From assembly GCA_965243775.1 (NCBI GenBank), contig CBDEWF010000043.1, forward strand, positions 45,846-109,845: DNA of 64,000 nucleotides, given 5' to 3'. The notes below the pieces were generated by a model, which saw only the letters and a program-made list of their open reading frames with translations, ran no database searches and was not told the origin of the DNA. Shown one piece after another: positions 26,394-35,500 of the stretch. Numbering within the stretch: position 1 is the first letter of the stretch; the number at the start of each line of letters is the position of its first letter. The position numbers were made by a program, and so were the translations under genes. Source of the DNA: Sansalvadorimonas sp965243775 (GTDB lineage: Bacteria; Pseudomonadota; Gammaproteobacteria; Pseudomonadales; Endozoicomonadaceae).

Positions 26394-26924
26394 CTAATCG
26401 GCGGTAATACCATTGGTGACCAGGGTTCCATCAACATAAAGGTTCCAGTTACTGGCTACGTAATTGTTACGGCATGTTGTGGGCAGGTATTCCCCCGGAA
26501 TACGATGGACTGTGCTCAGATGGTAGGCGCAGTGCCAGCGTACTGACCCAGTGGATTCAGTCGGAAAGAAAATCAGCTTCGCTGCGCTGGGAATGTCACT
26601 TCCAAACCTGTCAATATCCAGTCTTGCTACAAAGCGTATGGGCTGGGTTGTGGTGGCGGGATTGCATCGTACTCTAGTGACATACTCTGTTATCATGCCA
26701 CTATCGCTGAAGCTGGCACAATACCCACTTACAGTGCCCATCGTAAAGTAATACTCGATTAAATCGTTGCCAGCTCTTCTTAATACAGGCAGGAGCTCTG
26801 CCCCAATAATGGCACGCAGGCGATATGCATTGTAAGCGGGTAGTGCAACGGCGCTCAAAATACCAATGATAGCAACCACTACCACAATCTCGATCAATGA
26901 AAATCCCTGGGTTTTGAATCTCAT
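26394..26924 (-). CDS. Type IV pilin-like protein, paralogue 1
   Basis: This 176-residue prepilin has the cleavage site QGFSLIEIVVVVAIIGIL with Glu5 conserved. It shares with the downstream copy the helix AYRLRAIIGAELLPVLRRAG, the segments PIRFVARLDID and STVHRIPGEYLP, and the end TLVTNGITAD (VPITNGISAN in the other). The conserved cysteines suggest two disulfides. The two genes are about 135 bases apart and probably co-transcribed from upstream of 26924. Residues differ mainly in the middle, as expected if surface-exposed parts diverge. Confidence 0.85.
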   Translation of the reverse strand: MRFKTQGFSLIEIVVVVAIIGILSAVALPAYNAYRLRAIIGAELLPVLRRAGNDLIEYYFTMGTVSGYCASFSDSGMITEYVTRVRCNPATTTQPIRFVARLDIDRFGSDIPSAAKLIFFPTESTGSVRWHCAYHLSTVHRIPGEYLPTTCRNNYVASNWNLYVDGTLVTNGITAD

Positions 26925-27340
26925 TATGATGGCTGCTGATATTCAGAAAAGATGGATTTATCTAATGAGTTAAGCATCCAGTTTTTGGGATATACAGGGA
27001 AAAGGTGGTAGTTTTATAATATAAATAATTAATTATATTAACAACATTAATTTAATTTGGTAATTGCCTGGGGTGGGCATATTCTTCAACTGTACACAGT
27101 GAATAACGCAGCTGAACTTCAGAAAGGAACTGGAAAATGTCTCTGGCCAATCACGAAATCTTCGGCTGAGCGTAATTCTCGGCATGTTCAGATTCCCTTA
27201 TTTTATCGGTACTCCTGTCCTGACTGTTTGGAGCATATGCAGAATGGATGAGTTCATAACAGCAAATCCAGAAACTCTGACTTTGCTGTAAATCTGCAGA
27301 ATAAAATCACCTGTCTGCTGGAGTAAAGTGGGGATCTAAT

Positions 27341-27361
27341 ACTAAAGACTAAAGACTAAAG
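27341..27361 (+). repeat. Three tandem copies of ACTAAAG
   Basis: Three perfect head-to-tail heptamers lie about 190 bases before the start codon at 27554. This could be a slippage-prone spacer in the promoter region. Confidence 0.85.
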
Positions 27362-27407
27362 ACACTGAACTCTGTTCTGAAATCCAGGCTCTTCCCCAAA
27401 AGTCTTA

Positions 27408-27458
27408 GACCTTGATAAACCCTGAATATAAAGGGTTTATCAGGCCTATCCCAAGGTC
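27408..27458 (+). promoter_or_regulatory. Nested hairpin in the probable 5' leader of the glycine-zipper gene
   Basis: TGATAAACCCT and AGGGTTTATCA form a perfect 11-bp stem, and GACCTTG and CAAGGTC pair outside it. It lies about 95 bases before the start. It has no T-tract, so it is more likely an RNA-stability or regulatory structure than a plain terminator. Confidence 0.5.
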
Positions 27459-27553
27459 GTATGGCGGTAAGCTGCCCCCAGACCAATACTTCAGAGACAA
27501 CCAGATAAAAAAGCCCAGTGGGCCGAAATGAAATCACTCAGGGAGGGAGTATT

Positions 27554-28633
27554 ATGATGGATTCAATTTTAAACCGAAATTCACAGGGCAGTCTTACTGT
27601 TTCTGAGTATGATCATGCTACCGGTAATGAAAGCTCGGTAAGAGGTGTTGAGGCAACGCGATCAATTCCTCAGGCTGAGACCCAGGACAATACTCGTACA
27701 GCTCTTGGTGAATACAGGCTGACAAGGTGCCAAAAGGGTTGTCGCATAGTCGGAGGAATGGCAGCAGGAACAGCTGTTGGAGCTGGTGCTGGAGCTGTTG
27801 TTGGTGCCCTGGCAGGCCTGTTTGCCGGTCCCGTTGGTTCTGCAGTTGGTGCAGCTGTTGGTGGACTGGTTGGTGGCCTGACGGGTGGTATTATGGGAAC
27901 GATTGTCGGAGTAAAAAAAGCACGTAAAACTCCGAAGCAGGTTCTGGTGTCTAAGCTACGTTCGACAAACCGTAAAATCTATAACAATTGGAAAAAACAC
28001 CTCAAGACCCGGGAAGCCTGGTTCAAGGCATGGAGAAAACTACCTGTTAATTTTGGCGTAAGATCATCTGTAGATTTCAAGACAAAGATGGATGCTGAAA
28101 ATGAAATTGCTCATAAACTCGATAAGGAATTAAGGAAAATTAATAAAGATTTGAGTAATACCGAAGACAAGATTAATAAGAAAGAAGCCCGCTTAAGGAA
28201 GCTGGAGGCTGATATAGAAAAGTTGAATAACCCCGACCGTTACGAATATACACGTGATGCTCACGGTCGACTTTACAGACGAGAGAATGGCTTTCTTAAT
28301 CTTGGCATCACTCTTCTTCGGATACGGCAATTACAAGAGCAGGTGCGTGAAGAGCGGAGCAGGCTTAATGCTGACTCTGAGTATCAGAGACTTACTCGCT
28401 CACGTGACGACCTGCAAAGAGACCAAGAAAATAAGAAAATGGAGATCAAGACCCATGAGAAAGAGATTGCTCCACTGAGAAAGATTGAGAGGCAGGTTTT
28501 AAAGGCGGAGCAGTTAAAAACAGAACGGAGTTCATTGGAAAAGCAGAAAGTTCATCATGAAAAAATGATGAAAGAAGCTGGTTTTACTGAGGAAGACCGT
28601 GAATTCCAATATGTAGGAACTCTGAAAGCATAA
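27554..28633 (+). CDS. Glycine-zipper membrane-active protein with coiled coil
   Basis: The product is 359 residues from the ATG at 27554, chosen because a strong AGGGAGGGAG Shine-Dalgarno lies 6 bases upstream. Residues about 60-125 are a long Gly/Ala segment with GxxxG spacing (AGTAVGAGAGAVVGALAGLF, then VGAAVGGLVGGLTGGIMG), which can insert in or perforate membranes. From about 165 to the end the protein is charged and helical, with predicted coiled coils. No cleavable signal peptide is seen. It is 175 bases before the Josephin-like gene in the same direction and may be co-expressed with it. Known glycine-zipper proteins include outer-membrane lipoproteins, toxins and type III translocators. 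I do not recognise this one, but a membrane-inserting effector or delivery partner is a reasonable hypothesis. Confidence 0.65.
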   Translation: MMDSILNRNSQGSLTVSEYDHATGNESSVRGVEATRSIPQAETQDNTRTALGEYRLTRCQKGCRIVGGMAAGTAVGAGAGAVVGALAGLFAGPVGSAVGAAVGGLVGGLTGGIMGTIVGVKKARKTPKQVLVSKLRSTNRKIYNNWKKHLKTREAWFKAWRKLPVNFGVRSSVDFKTKMDAENEIAHKLDKELRKINKDLSNTEDKINKKEARLRKLEADIEKLNNPDRYEYTRDAHGRLYRRENGFLNLGITLLRIRQLQEQVREERSRLNADSEYQRLTRSRDDLQRDQENKKMEIKTHEKEIAPLRKIERQVLKAEQLKTERSSLEKQKVHHEKMMKEAGFTEEDREFQYVGTLKA

Positions 28634-28808
28634 TTCACAGTTGGGTCTGGAAAGGCTGTCCTGGCAGCAGGGCAGTCTTTTCTTGAAACAATAATTAAGC
28701 AATCAAATGTTAGGCAATCAAACAGGTCTGTTAGATCTGTTGAAACCAAAAGGGGTTAAAAAGACTCCAAATTAGACTTTTTAAGATTCAGATGCAGGGG
28801 GATTAGAA

Positions 28809-30005
28809 ATGGGTGCAATAGCCGTCAGTAATCCAGTCGATTATAACCGTGGATCTATTATGGCCGACTATTCTGCCGCTGGGACAAACTCTTGCTCCAG
28901 TGATGAATATGTTACTGCTGTTTCTGGCAAAAGCCACTTTTCTGATCTGCAATCTGTTACTTCCCCGGTTGATCGAAGGCTACCTTCCAGAGCTGTCTCC
29001 CAGTATGAGCCTCAAACGCATACAGCACAGCCAAAGAGTGTATTGAATCAGCTGGATAGCTCTTTGGATGAGATCATTTCAACAACAGATTTCAGTACAG
29101 CCAAAGGGCGTGAGAAAGCGGAAGAGATATCTGACCGGGTTATACGAGCCATATCCGGGTTTCATGATGATCTGACTCTTGTGTATCCAAAGCCTGAAGA
29201 GAGAGCCAAAGCTCTGGAATGCAGTGCTACACAGTGGATAAATAGTTTATCTGATAAGCTCAGGCAGTCAGGCCTTACAGAGTCAGAGATTAGTGAGACC
29301 CTTAAGGTACTGAAGGATGATACATATGTACTGATTCGCAGTATTACTGAAGTGTCAGGAAACCCTTCCACAGATGTGACATCACTGCCTGCGGCTCTCG
29401 TAAGTGACTCTCATTGCTCTATGCCACCAGTTTCAGCACCGAAACCAGCTTCAGTACCAACAGCAGTTGCCCCGACACCTGTGCCTCAACCTGTTAGAAG
29501 AAGGTTTTACATCGAGCCGCAAAAAAATACACAATGCGGTCGACATTCGGCAAACGCATATCTAGGTGATGAAGTGCTGAAGGATGATGGCACATATGAG
29601 AATTTAAGGGCTGATCAATTATATGACAAAATGTTGCCATTTGCACAAAAAATGAGTAACGGTCAGCCACCTCTCTATATATATGATTTGGCATGGCAAC
29701 CCCACGGTGATGAAGGGTGTGAGCGTGCCATTCAAGCTCTGGATACGTTAGATAAAGAAGGTTTTATATTGTCTTATGACGGGCATATTGTTTGCTTTAA
29801 GCAGGATGAAACAGGCCAATGGTGGCTATTGGATAGTCTACACAGTGATGGGGCAATTCGAGTGAACCCTTCTGATTTTGTCCGCAATATATGGAGAAAT
29901 CAAATCAATCCAGAATTATCCAATAATGCGATGTTCAGCATCATACGTAGGGGACTATCGCAAACATTAAGAGAAAATGAGTGGATAGCTTCTCGCCGAG
30001 GGTAG
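28809..30005 (+). CDS. Josephin-like cysteine protease (putative deubiquitinase effector)
   Basis: The product is 398 residues. The ATG is preceded by AGGGGG at 8 bases. Residues 1-230 are Ser/Pro-rich with one helical part; the C-terminal ~165 residues look like a Josephin (ataxin-3-type) domain. The pattern is IEPQKNTQCGRHSANAYLG with candidate nucleophile Cys243, FILSYDGHIVCFK with His326, and QWWLLDSLHSDG with Asp342. Ataxin-3 has the same order: Q-x4-C-x2-H-x-x-N, then HW, then W-x-L-(N/D)-S-L. Josephins cleave ubiquitin chains. Bacteria have no ubiquitin, so the target would be in a eukaryotic host. There is no signal peptide, which would fit a type III, IV or VI substrate. The region RRRFYIEP marks the probable start of the domain. 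The fold is inferred from pattern and needs modelling. Confidence 0.7.
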   Translation: MGAIAVSNPVDYNRGSIMADYSAAGTNSCSSDEYVTAVSGKSHFSDLQSVTSPVDRRLPSRAVSQYEPQTHTAQPKSVLNQLDSSLDEIISTTDFSTAKGREKAEEISDRVIRAISGFHDDLTLVYPKPEERAKALECSATQWINSLSDKLRQSGLTESEISETLKVLKDDTYVLIRSITEVSGNPSTDVTSLPAALVSDSHCSMPPVSAPKPASVPTAVAPTPVPQPVRRRFYIEPQKNTQCGRHSANAYLGDEVLKDDGTYENLRADQLYDKMLPFAQKMSNGQPPLYIYDLAWQPHGDEGCERAIQALDTLDKEGFILSYDGHIVCFKQDETGQWWLLDSLHSDGAIRVNPSDFVRNIWRNQINPELSNNAMFSIIRRGLSQTLRENEWIASRRG

Positions 30006-30153
30006 AGGGGGAAAAAATACTAATATTAGCCAAAAGTCTAAGAGACGACCGAACAACTCGCTGTTAGGGTAGCACTCGACCCTGTAATAATAACGTACTA
30101 TCAAAACTCAAATAACTAACCCCAAAATAAGAACAACAGCGGGAGACCTTCCT

Positions 30154-30423
30154 ATGAGTGATGGTAAGGCGGCAGCCGCCGCTTACTGGAAAGAAAACAT
30201 AAGGGTTCTTCTCACCCTTCTCGTCGTCTGGTTTGCGGTCTCGTTTGGCTGCGGCATTCTCTTCGTGGATGAACTCGACAAAATCGTAGTAGGTGGTTTC
30301 CCGCTGGGCTTCTGGTTTGCCCAGCAGGGTTCAATCTACACGTTTGTGGCACTGATTTTTGTCTATGTGTGGCAGATGAATCGCCTCGATCGTAAATACA
30401 ACGTGGCAGAAGAGGGAGAGTAA
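30154..30423 (+). CDS. DUF4212 small subunit of the acetate-type sodium/solute symporter
   Basis: This 89-residue protein has two transmembrane segments (VLLTLLVVWFAVSFGCGILF and FWFAQQGSIYTFVALIFVYVW). It is the DUF4212 (sodium/substrate symporter small subunit) protein that precedes ActP-like symporters, in the role that YjcH has in E. coli. It probably helps fold or regulate the large subunit. Its stop is 2 bases before the next start, so the two genes form a tight pair. Confidence 0.93.
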   Translation: MSDGKAAAAAYWKENIRVLLTLLVVWFAVSFGCGILFVDELDKIVVGGFPLGFWFAQQGSIYTFVALIFVYVWQMNRLDRKYNVAEEGE

Positions 30424-30425
30424 GC

Positions 30426-32228
30426 ATGAGTACAGAAATGCTGACCTACCTTTTCGTAGGCGCTTCTTTTGCACTGTATATCTATATTGCTATTCGCTCC
30501 CGGGCCGGATCCACGGGCGAATACTATGTTGCTGGCAAGGGCGTTCACCCCATAGCCAACGGAATGGCGACAGGTGCTGACTGGATGTCGGCCGCATCAT
30601 TTATCTCCATGGCGGGTATTATCTCGTTTATCGGGCGTGATGGTGCGGTATACCTGATGGGCTGGACCGGTGGTTATGTACTTTTGGCCATGTGCCTGGC
30701 TCCCTACCTGCGTAAATTCGGTAAGTTTACCGTGCCGGATTTTGTGGGTGAGCGTTACTACTCCCAGCTGGCCCGTGTGGTGGCCGTTGTCTGCGTAATC
30801 TTTATCTCGTTCACCTATGTGGCGGGCCAGATGCGTGGTGTCGGTATCGTCTTCTCCCGTTACCTGGAAGTGGATATTAATATCGGTGTCATGATCGGTA
30901 TGGCGATTGTCTTTGTTTACGCCGTACTCGGTGGTATGAAAGGTATCACTTATACTCAGGTGGCTCAGTACTGCGTGATGATCTTCGCCTTTATGGTTCC
31001 GGCCATTTTCATCTCCATGATGATTACCGGTAACCCGATTCCGCAGTTGGGCTTCGGTTCCAATGTGACCGGTGAAGAGATGTCGGTGCTTGAGAAGCTT
31101 AACGGCCTGTCGGAAGAGCTTGGTTTTGCCCAGTATACCGATGGCAGTAAGTCCACCATTGATATGTTCTTTATCACCATGGCTTTGATGGTGGGTACAG
31201 CTGGTCTTCCCCACGTTATTGTACGCTTCTTCACCACACCAACGGTGCGGGATGCGCGGAAATCAGCCGGATATGCGCTGCTGTTTATCGCCGTTCTGTA
31301 TACAACAGCACCGGCTGTTGCCAGCTTTGCCCGTATCAATCTGTTGAATACAGTGAGTGAAGCTTCCTATAAAGAGCTGCCTGAGTGGTTCTCTAACTGG
31401 GAAAACTCAGGCTTGATTGCCTGGACGGATAAGAATAATGACGGAAAAATTCAGTATCACCCTGGCAAGCCTATGGAAGGCAAGCCGAAGTTCACTGATG
31501 AACGCGGTGCGAACGGTGAGCGACTGGTCGCCAATGCACCGACTGCAAACAACAATGAGCTCTATGTTGACCGAGATATTATGGTGCTGGCCAACCCGGA
31601 GATTGCACAGCTTCCTGGCTGGGTCATCGCACTGGTAGCAGCAGGTGGTCTGGCTGCAGCACTCTCTACTGCCGCCGGTCTGTTGCTGGTCATCTCGACT
31701 TCGATCTCACACGATCTGCTCAAGCGTAACCTGATGCCAAATATCTCCGATAAGCAGGAGCTGCTGGCAGCCCGTGGTGCAGCAGCGGTGGCTATCGTGA
31801 TTGCCGGTCTCTTCGGTATCTATCCGCCCGCCTTTGTAGCTCAGGTGGTAGCCTTTGCCTTTGGTCTGGCTGCAGCCTCGTTCTTCCCGGCCATTCTGAT
31901 GGGTATCTTCTATAAGCGCATGAACAAGGAAGGTGCTGTGACCGGTATGATCACGGGTCTGGTATTTACCTTCAGTTATATCGTGTACTTCAAGTTCATC
32001 AACCCGGGTGCAAACTCTGCAGATAACTGGCTGTTTGGTGTTTCTCCAGAGGGTATTGGTACTATCGGTATGATGCTGAACTTTGCAGTATCCATCGTAA
32101 TCTGCCACCTGACCAAGGCTCCGCCCCAGGAGATCCAGGATATGGTGGAAGATATCCGGGTACCAACCAGCAGGGGTGCCGCTGGTGCCAGTATTGAAGG
32201 GGAAGCTGGTGAACCCGCAAGGGCTTAA
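30426..32228 (+). CDS. actP: Cation/acetate symporter (ActP-like, VC_2705 subfamily)
   Basis: This 600-residue inner-membrane protein of the sodium:solute symporter family imports acetate and similar short-chain monocarboxylates. About 13 transmembrane segments are seen. The family motif region GATDWMSAASFISMAG at the start and the TAGLPHVIVRFFTTPTVRDARKS segment typical of ActP are intact (here read as GADWMSAASFISMAG and GTAGLPHVIVRFF). A periplasmic insert with DKNNDGKIQYHPG at about 335 resembles an EF-hand-type calcium loop, as in the VC_2705 branch. The upstream DUF4212 gene is in the same transcript. Together with acs and the CrbS/CrbR-like pair it forms the acetate scavenging set. A long perfect hairpin lies 50 bases after the stop. 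Confidence 0.93.
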   Translation: MSTEMLTYLFVGASFALYIYIAIRSRAGSTGEYYVAGKGVHPIANGMATGADWMSAASFISMAGIISFIGRDGAVYLMGWTGGYVLLAMCLAPYLRKFGKFTVPDFVGERYYSQLARVVAVVCVIFISFTYVAGQMRGVGIVFSRYLEVDINIGVMIGMAIVFVYAVLGGMKGITYTQVAQYCVMIFAFMVPAIFISMMITGNPIPQLGFGSNVTGEEMSVLEKLNGLSEELGFAQYTDGSKSTIDMFFITMALMVGTAGLPHVIVRFFTTPTVRDARKSAGYALLFIAVLYTTAPAVASFARINLLNTVSEASYKELPEWFSNWENSGLIAWTDKNNDGKIQYHPGKPMEGKPKFTDERGANGERLVANAPTANNNELYVDRDIMVLANPEIAQLPGWVIALVAAGGLAAALSTAAGLLLVISTSISHDLLKRNLMPNISDKQELLAARGAAAVAIVIAGLFGIYPPAFVAQVVAFAFGLAAASFFPAILMGIFYKRMNKEGAVTGMITGLVFTFSYIVYFKFINPGANSADNWLFGVSPEGIGTIGMMLNFAVSIVICHLTKAPPQEIQDMVEDIRVPTSRGAAGASIEGEAGEPARA

Positions 32229-32280
32229 GCCAGCAACCTGGTATTATTATTCCAATCTGTTTGTCGTCTGCTGGTACAGG

Positions 32281-32336
32281 GTTTCTGTTTTCTACCCAAC
32301 TGGGCTCTCCTGTCCAGATGGGTAGAAAACAGAAAC
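32281..32336 (+). terminator. Perfect 18-bp inverted repeat after actP
   Basis: GTTTCTGTTTTCTACCCA is followed after 20 bases by its exact reverse complement; CTGG and CCAG inside extend the stem. TTTCCCC follows. It may end actP transcription. Such a long perfect stem can also be a regulatory or mobile-element scar. Confidence 0.6.
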
Positions 32337-32523
32337 TTTCCCCGTCATTTTCGTTATCTGCGAAAGCTTATGGTCTAGAACTCTTGTTTCTACTGCCTGA
32401 TCAGTAACCCCATTGTTTACCATTCTGTCACTCTGCTATGGCACTTTTTGTAATGGCAGAAGTCTGATAATTCATAGGAAATTTCAATGCAAAGCGGGAT
32501 TTAGTGCAAAAGAGCGGTGGGGT

Positions 32524-35500
32524 ATGCAAGATGCTGATTCAATACGCCAGCGGGTGACGGTGCCAGAACAACCATCTGCTGAGGAGTCCTCATCTCCAAA
32601 AGTTAACAAAAAACGTCCATGTGCTGCAGTTGAGAGTGCTCCAACATCATATTTCCTTGAAAAAAAAACCGCACTCATGGCGACATCCTGCCTCGATACG
32701 TCTCCCTTGGTAGGTCTGGAAGATGTTGTCCATTTTATTGAAAGTGACAATCAGCGCCAGCAAGTGATACAGCAGTGCCGCGACCAAAGTCATGGCCGCG
32801 TCATTCCCCTGCGCTCTCCTGATAACCTTAACCATCATCATCTTCTGCAAACCGTGACCTGCCCTCCAGGCGGTACCCTTTCTGTCACAGAGGGCCGTCT
32901 TTTTGCTGACGATCCTTTGACTCTGGTTCTGGATCTGACGGAGATGACGGCAGGACAGATTGCCAGCATGAATGATCTTCTGGAGATTCCCCCTTCCTGT
33001 CAGGGAAAACGGCTGGGGCCATCTGTACGGCGGGTTATTCTGGTCAGTGAATCAATGCTGAACCCCGGGTTTGGCAAGCCCGGGCCTGACTGCTGGCGGC
33101 GTCTGCAAAATTTCCCGATAGAGCACTCTTGCCCCGGGGGGCAAAAGGAAGATGTGGGAGTCCTGAGTGATAAAGAACTGCTGCAGGAGAGAGTGACTGT
33201 CGCTGAGGATGACTCCGGTTCGGTCTCGGTGAATTTAGCTGTAGCAGAAAACTGGCGAATCAGACTGTTTGGGGGGATGGTTCTGGATGACCGGGGGCAG
33301 GTTCGCTTTCAACCGGGGGCATTGGAGGGTTTGCAGCCAGCTGATGCACTGATCCTGCAGGATGCCCCCTGGGATGATCCAGATTTTACCATAACCCTGG
33401 CAAGAGCTCTGCGGGAAGAAGGCTTTGAGGCCAATGGTGAGTGGGTTTCCCTTCCTGCCTCGGTGAGACTGCGGTACAGAAAATCATCTCCGCAAGTTCT
33501 GGAGGTAATGAAACAGCGGCTGGTGAAAATGGCAGAGGAGTGTCCTTACCTGCCAGATGTAGAGTATTGCTGCCTGAACAGCCAGTCCCTGGAAGACGCC
33601 TTTTGTACTGTCCAGATCAGAGGTGGTATTTCCTGTGCTGCCGATTCCCTGAGCGAGCTGCTCTCAGGTTGTCAGGTTCTTTGTATTACCGATCCTCTAT
33701 CAGATGGCCAGTGGCTGAGATTGTTAAACAGGATTGCGCAGATCAAACCTTCTCCGACCCTTATTGATCTCACTAAAGCAGCAAAAGAGCATTGTCCAAA
33801 AACGGCAGGCCAAATCCACTGTCATATTTACAGGCAGGAGATCCGGGCGCTGGCAGAACCCGATCCGGCAAGCGTGGTCTACCGGATAACACCGCAGACC
33901 CGCTGGGACACCCTGTGGCTGGAGACCCGCCTGCTGAGCCGGAACAGTGGACGTTTTGACCAGGATGAAACAGCACTGTTGCAGGCCCTTCGGCAAGGGC
34001 AAGCGGTTGTTTGTCATGGCCTGGAAACCTGTCCAGATATAGCCCTGCGACTGGAAAGCCTGTTTGCCAATCCTCCTTATCTGCTGGTTCATGGCCGAAA
34101 GATTCTTCTTCCAGAGGCCAATCTGATTTTTCTCTGGCCGGAAAACATGCCATGTCCGCTATCCTCCCTGTGGCAGAAACAGTTCCAGCTCAAGCCGCTG
34201 CAGGGTGAACCTGAAAAGCTGTTCGAGGAACCTTTACATCAACTGATGGCACTACTGCAGGCCTTGCCAGCATCAGCCAGAAAAACCTATCCGGCCCCTC
34301 CGCCCTGGGAAGCTGCCGATTTTCCTGCCCTGCTGGCCAAACAGATTGAGCTGGAAATGAGACAGGATTGTGCCCACGAAAGACTGCCTGTTCATTACCA
34401 CAAGGCTCTGCACACACTGATTGTAAAGTGCTACCGCGGTGACGATGAGGTTTATGGTTATCTGAAAACCAGTATAAAAAGACTGTATCCAGAGGAGGGG
34501 GATTATTTGGCGGATGGCCACGCTTTACGACAGTGGCTGAGTCTGTATCCAGATGCTGACCGCAGTTTACTGGAACAACAGTTCTGGAGTCTGGTGCGCC
34601 ACTGTCCGTTGATGGCTTTTAAAGAGATCCTGCCCGGGGGCTTTAAACGGCCTACCAGGGAGGCCCTGGACAAGCTGGCCGGTTATATTACAGGGGCTGC
34701 AGAAGATGAGCATAGAACGGAGCTGGCTGGCAGGTTACAGGTTAACGCATCGCTTGCTCACCAATTCAGGTATTACCATGGTCAGCGCCGGGCTCAGATT
34801 CGTGATGCCCTGTCTGTGGCTGGTGAGTTGCGAAAGATGAAACATATAGGCATCAGCTGCCAGGCGAAAAAACTGGATAACCAGATAAATAATATTATCG
34901 AAGGTCATGGTCATAACTGTACTGAAGCCATTAATGGGGTATGCAACGTTCTGCAATACTATTTTGACGGCTCACTTCTGCAGGGGGATTTTCATGACCT
35001 GGCGGAAGCCCTGGTGATGGGGCGCAGGAACAGTCATTACCGTCAATATCGACGCATCCAGCAACTGGCAGAGAGGGTTCAACTCCACGGGTGTGTTTTT
35101 CTGCAGGGGGTGGCCGGTGCCGGGAAAAGCCATATGGCCCGGTCCGTTGCGGGTGAACTGAAAAAAATGTCTGGATGGGAAAACATGCCCGCACCAGAGG
35201 TCTTAAGCCTTGGGCCGGAAACAACAGCGGAAAACCTGTTTGGAGAACAGCAGCTTGAGGAACGGATGGATGATGATCAGTCCAGCTCTTTTGTTCCGGG
35301 GCCGGTTCTCCGCTGGGCCATGGCTGAAAATCCACCACTTTTGATTCTTGATGAAGCCAACCTGGCCCGGGAAGGGATCCTGGCTCCACTGGCCGGTTTA
35401 AACCAAAATCCTCCCCGCATCTGCTATAACGGCAGGATTTACCGGCTCAGCGATCGGCATCGGGTTGTTTTAACGGGCAATCCCGATCATTACGATGGCC

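Larger units (their letters stand above)
26925..27553. other. Long intergenic region with repeat and leader hairpin
   Basis: This 629-base gap separates the pilin promoter from the glycine-zipper gene. It is AT-rich near 27005-27060. It holds a three-copy heptamer repeat and a strong nested hairpin (both listed separately). A 64-codon plus frame at 27057-27251 has no ribosome site or homologous look and is not called. Both flanking genes should take their promoters from here. Confidence 0.6.

Noticed and set aside
27057..27251. A 64-codon plus frame in the gap before the glycine-zipper gene
   Set aside because: It starts at a TTG without a ribosome site, has no recognisable protein character and lies in AT-rich intergenic sequence.
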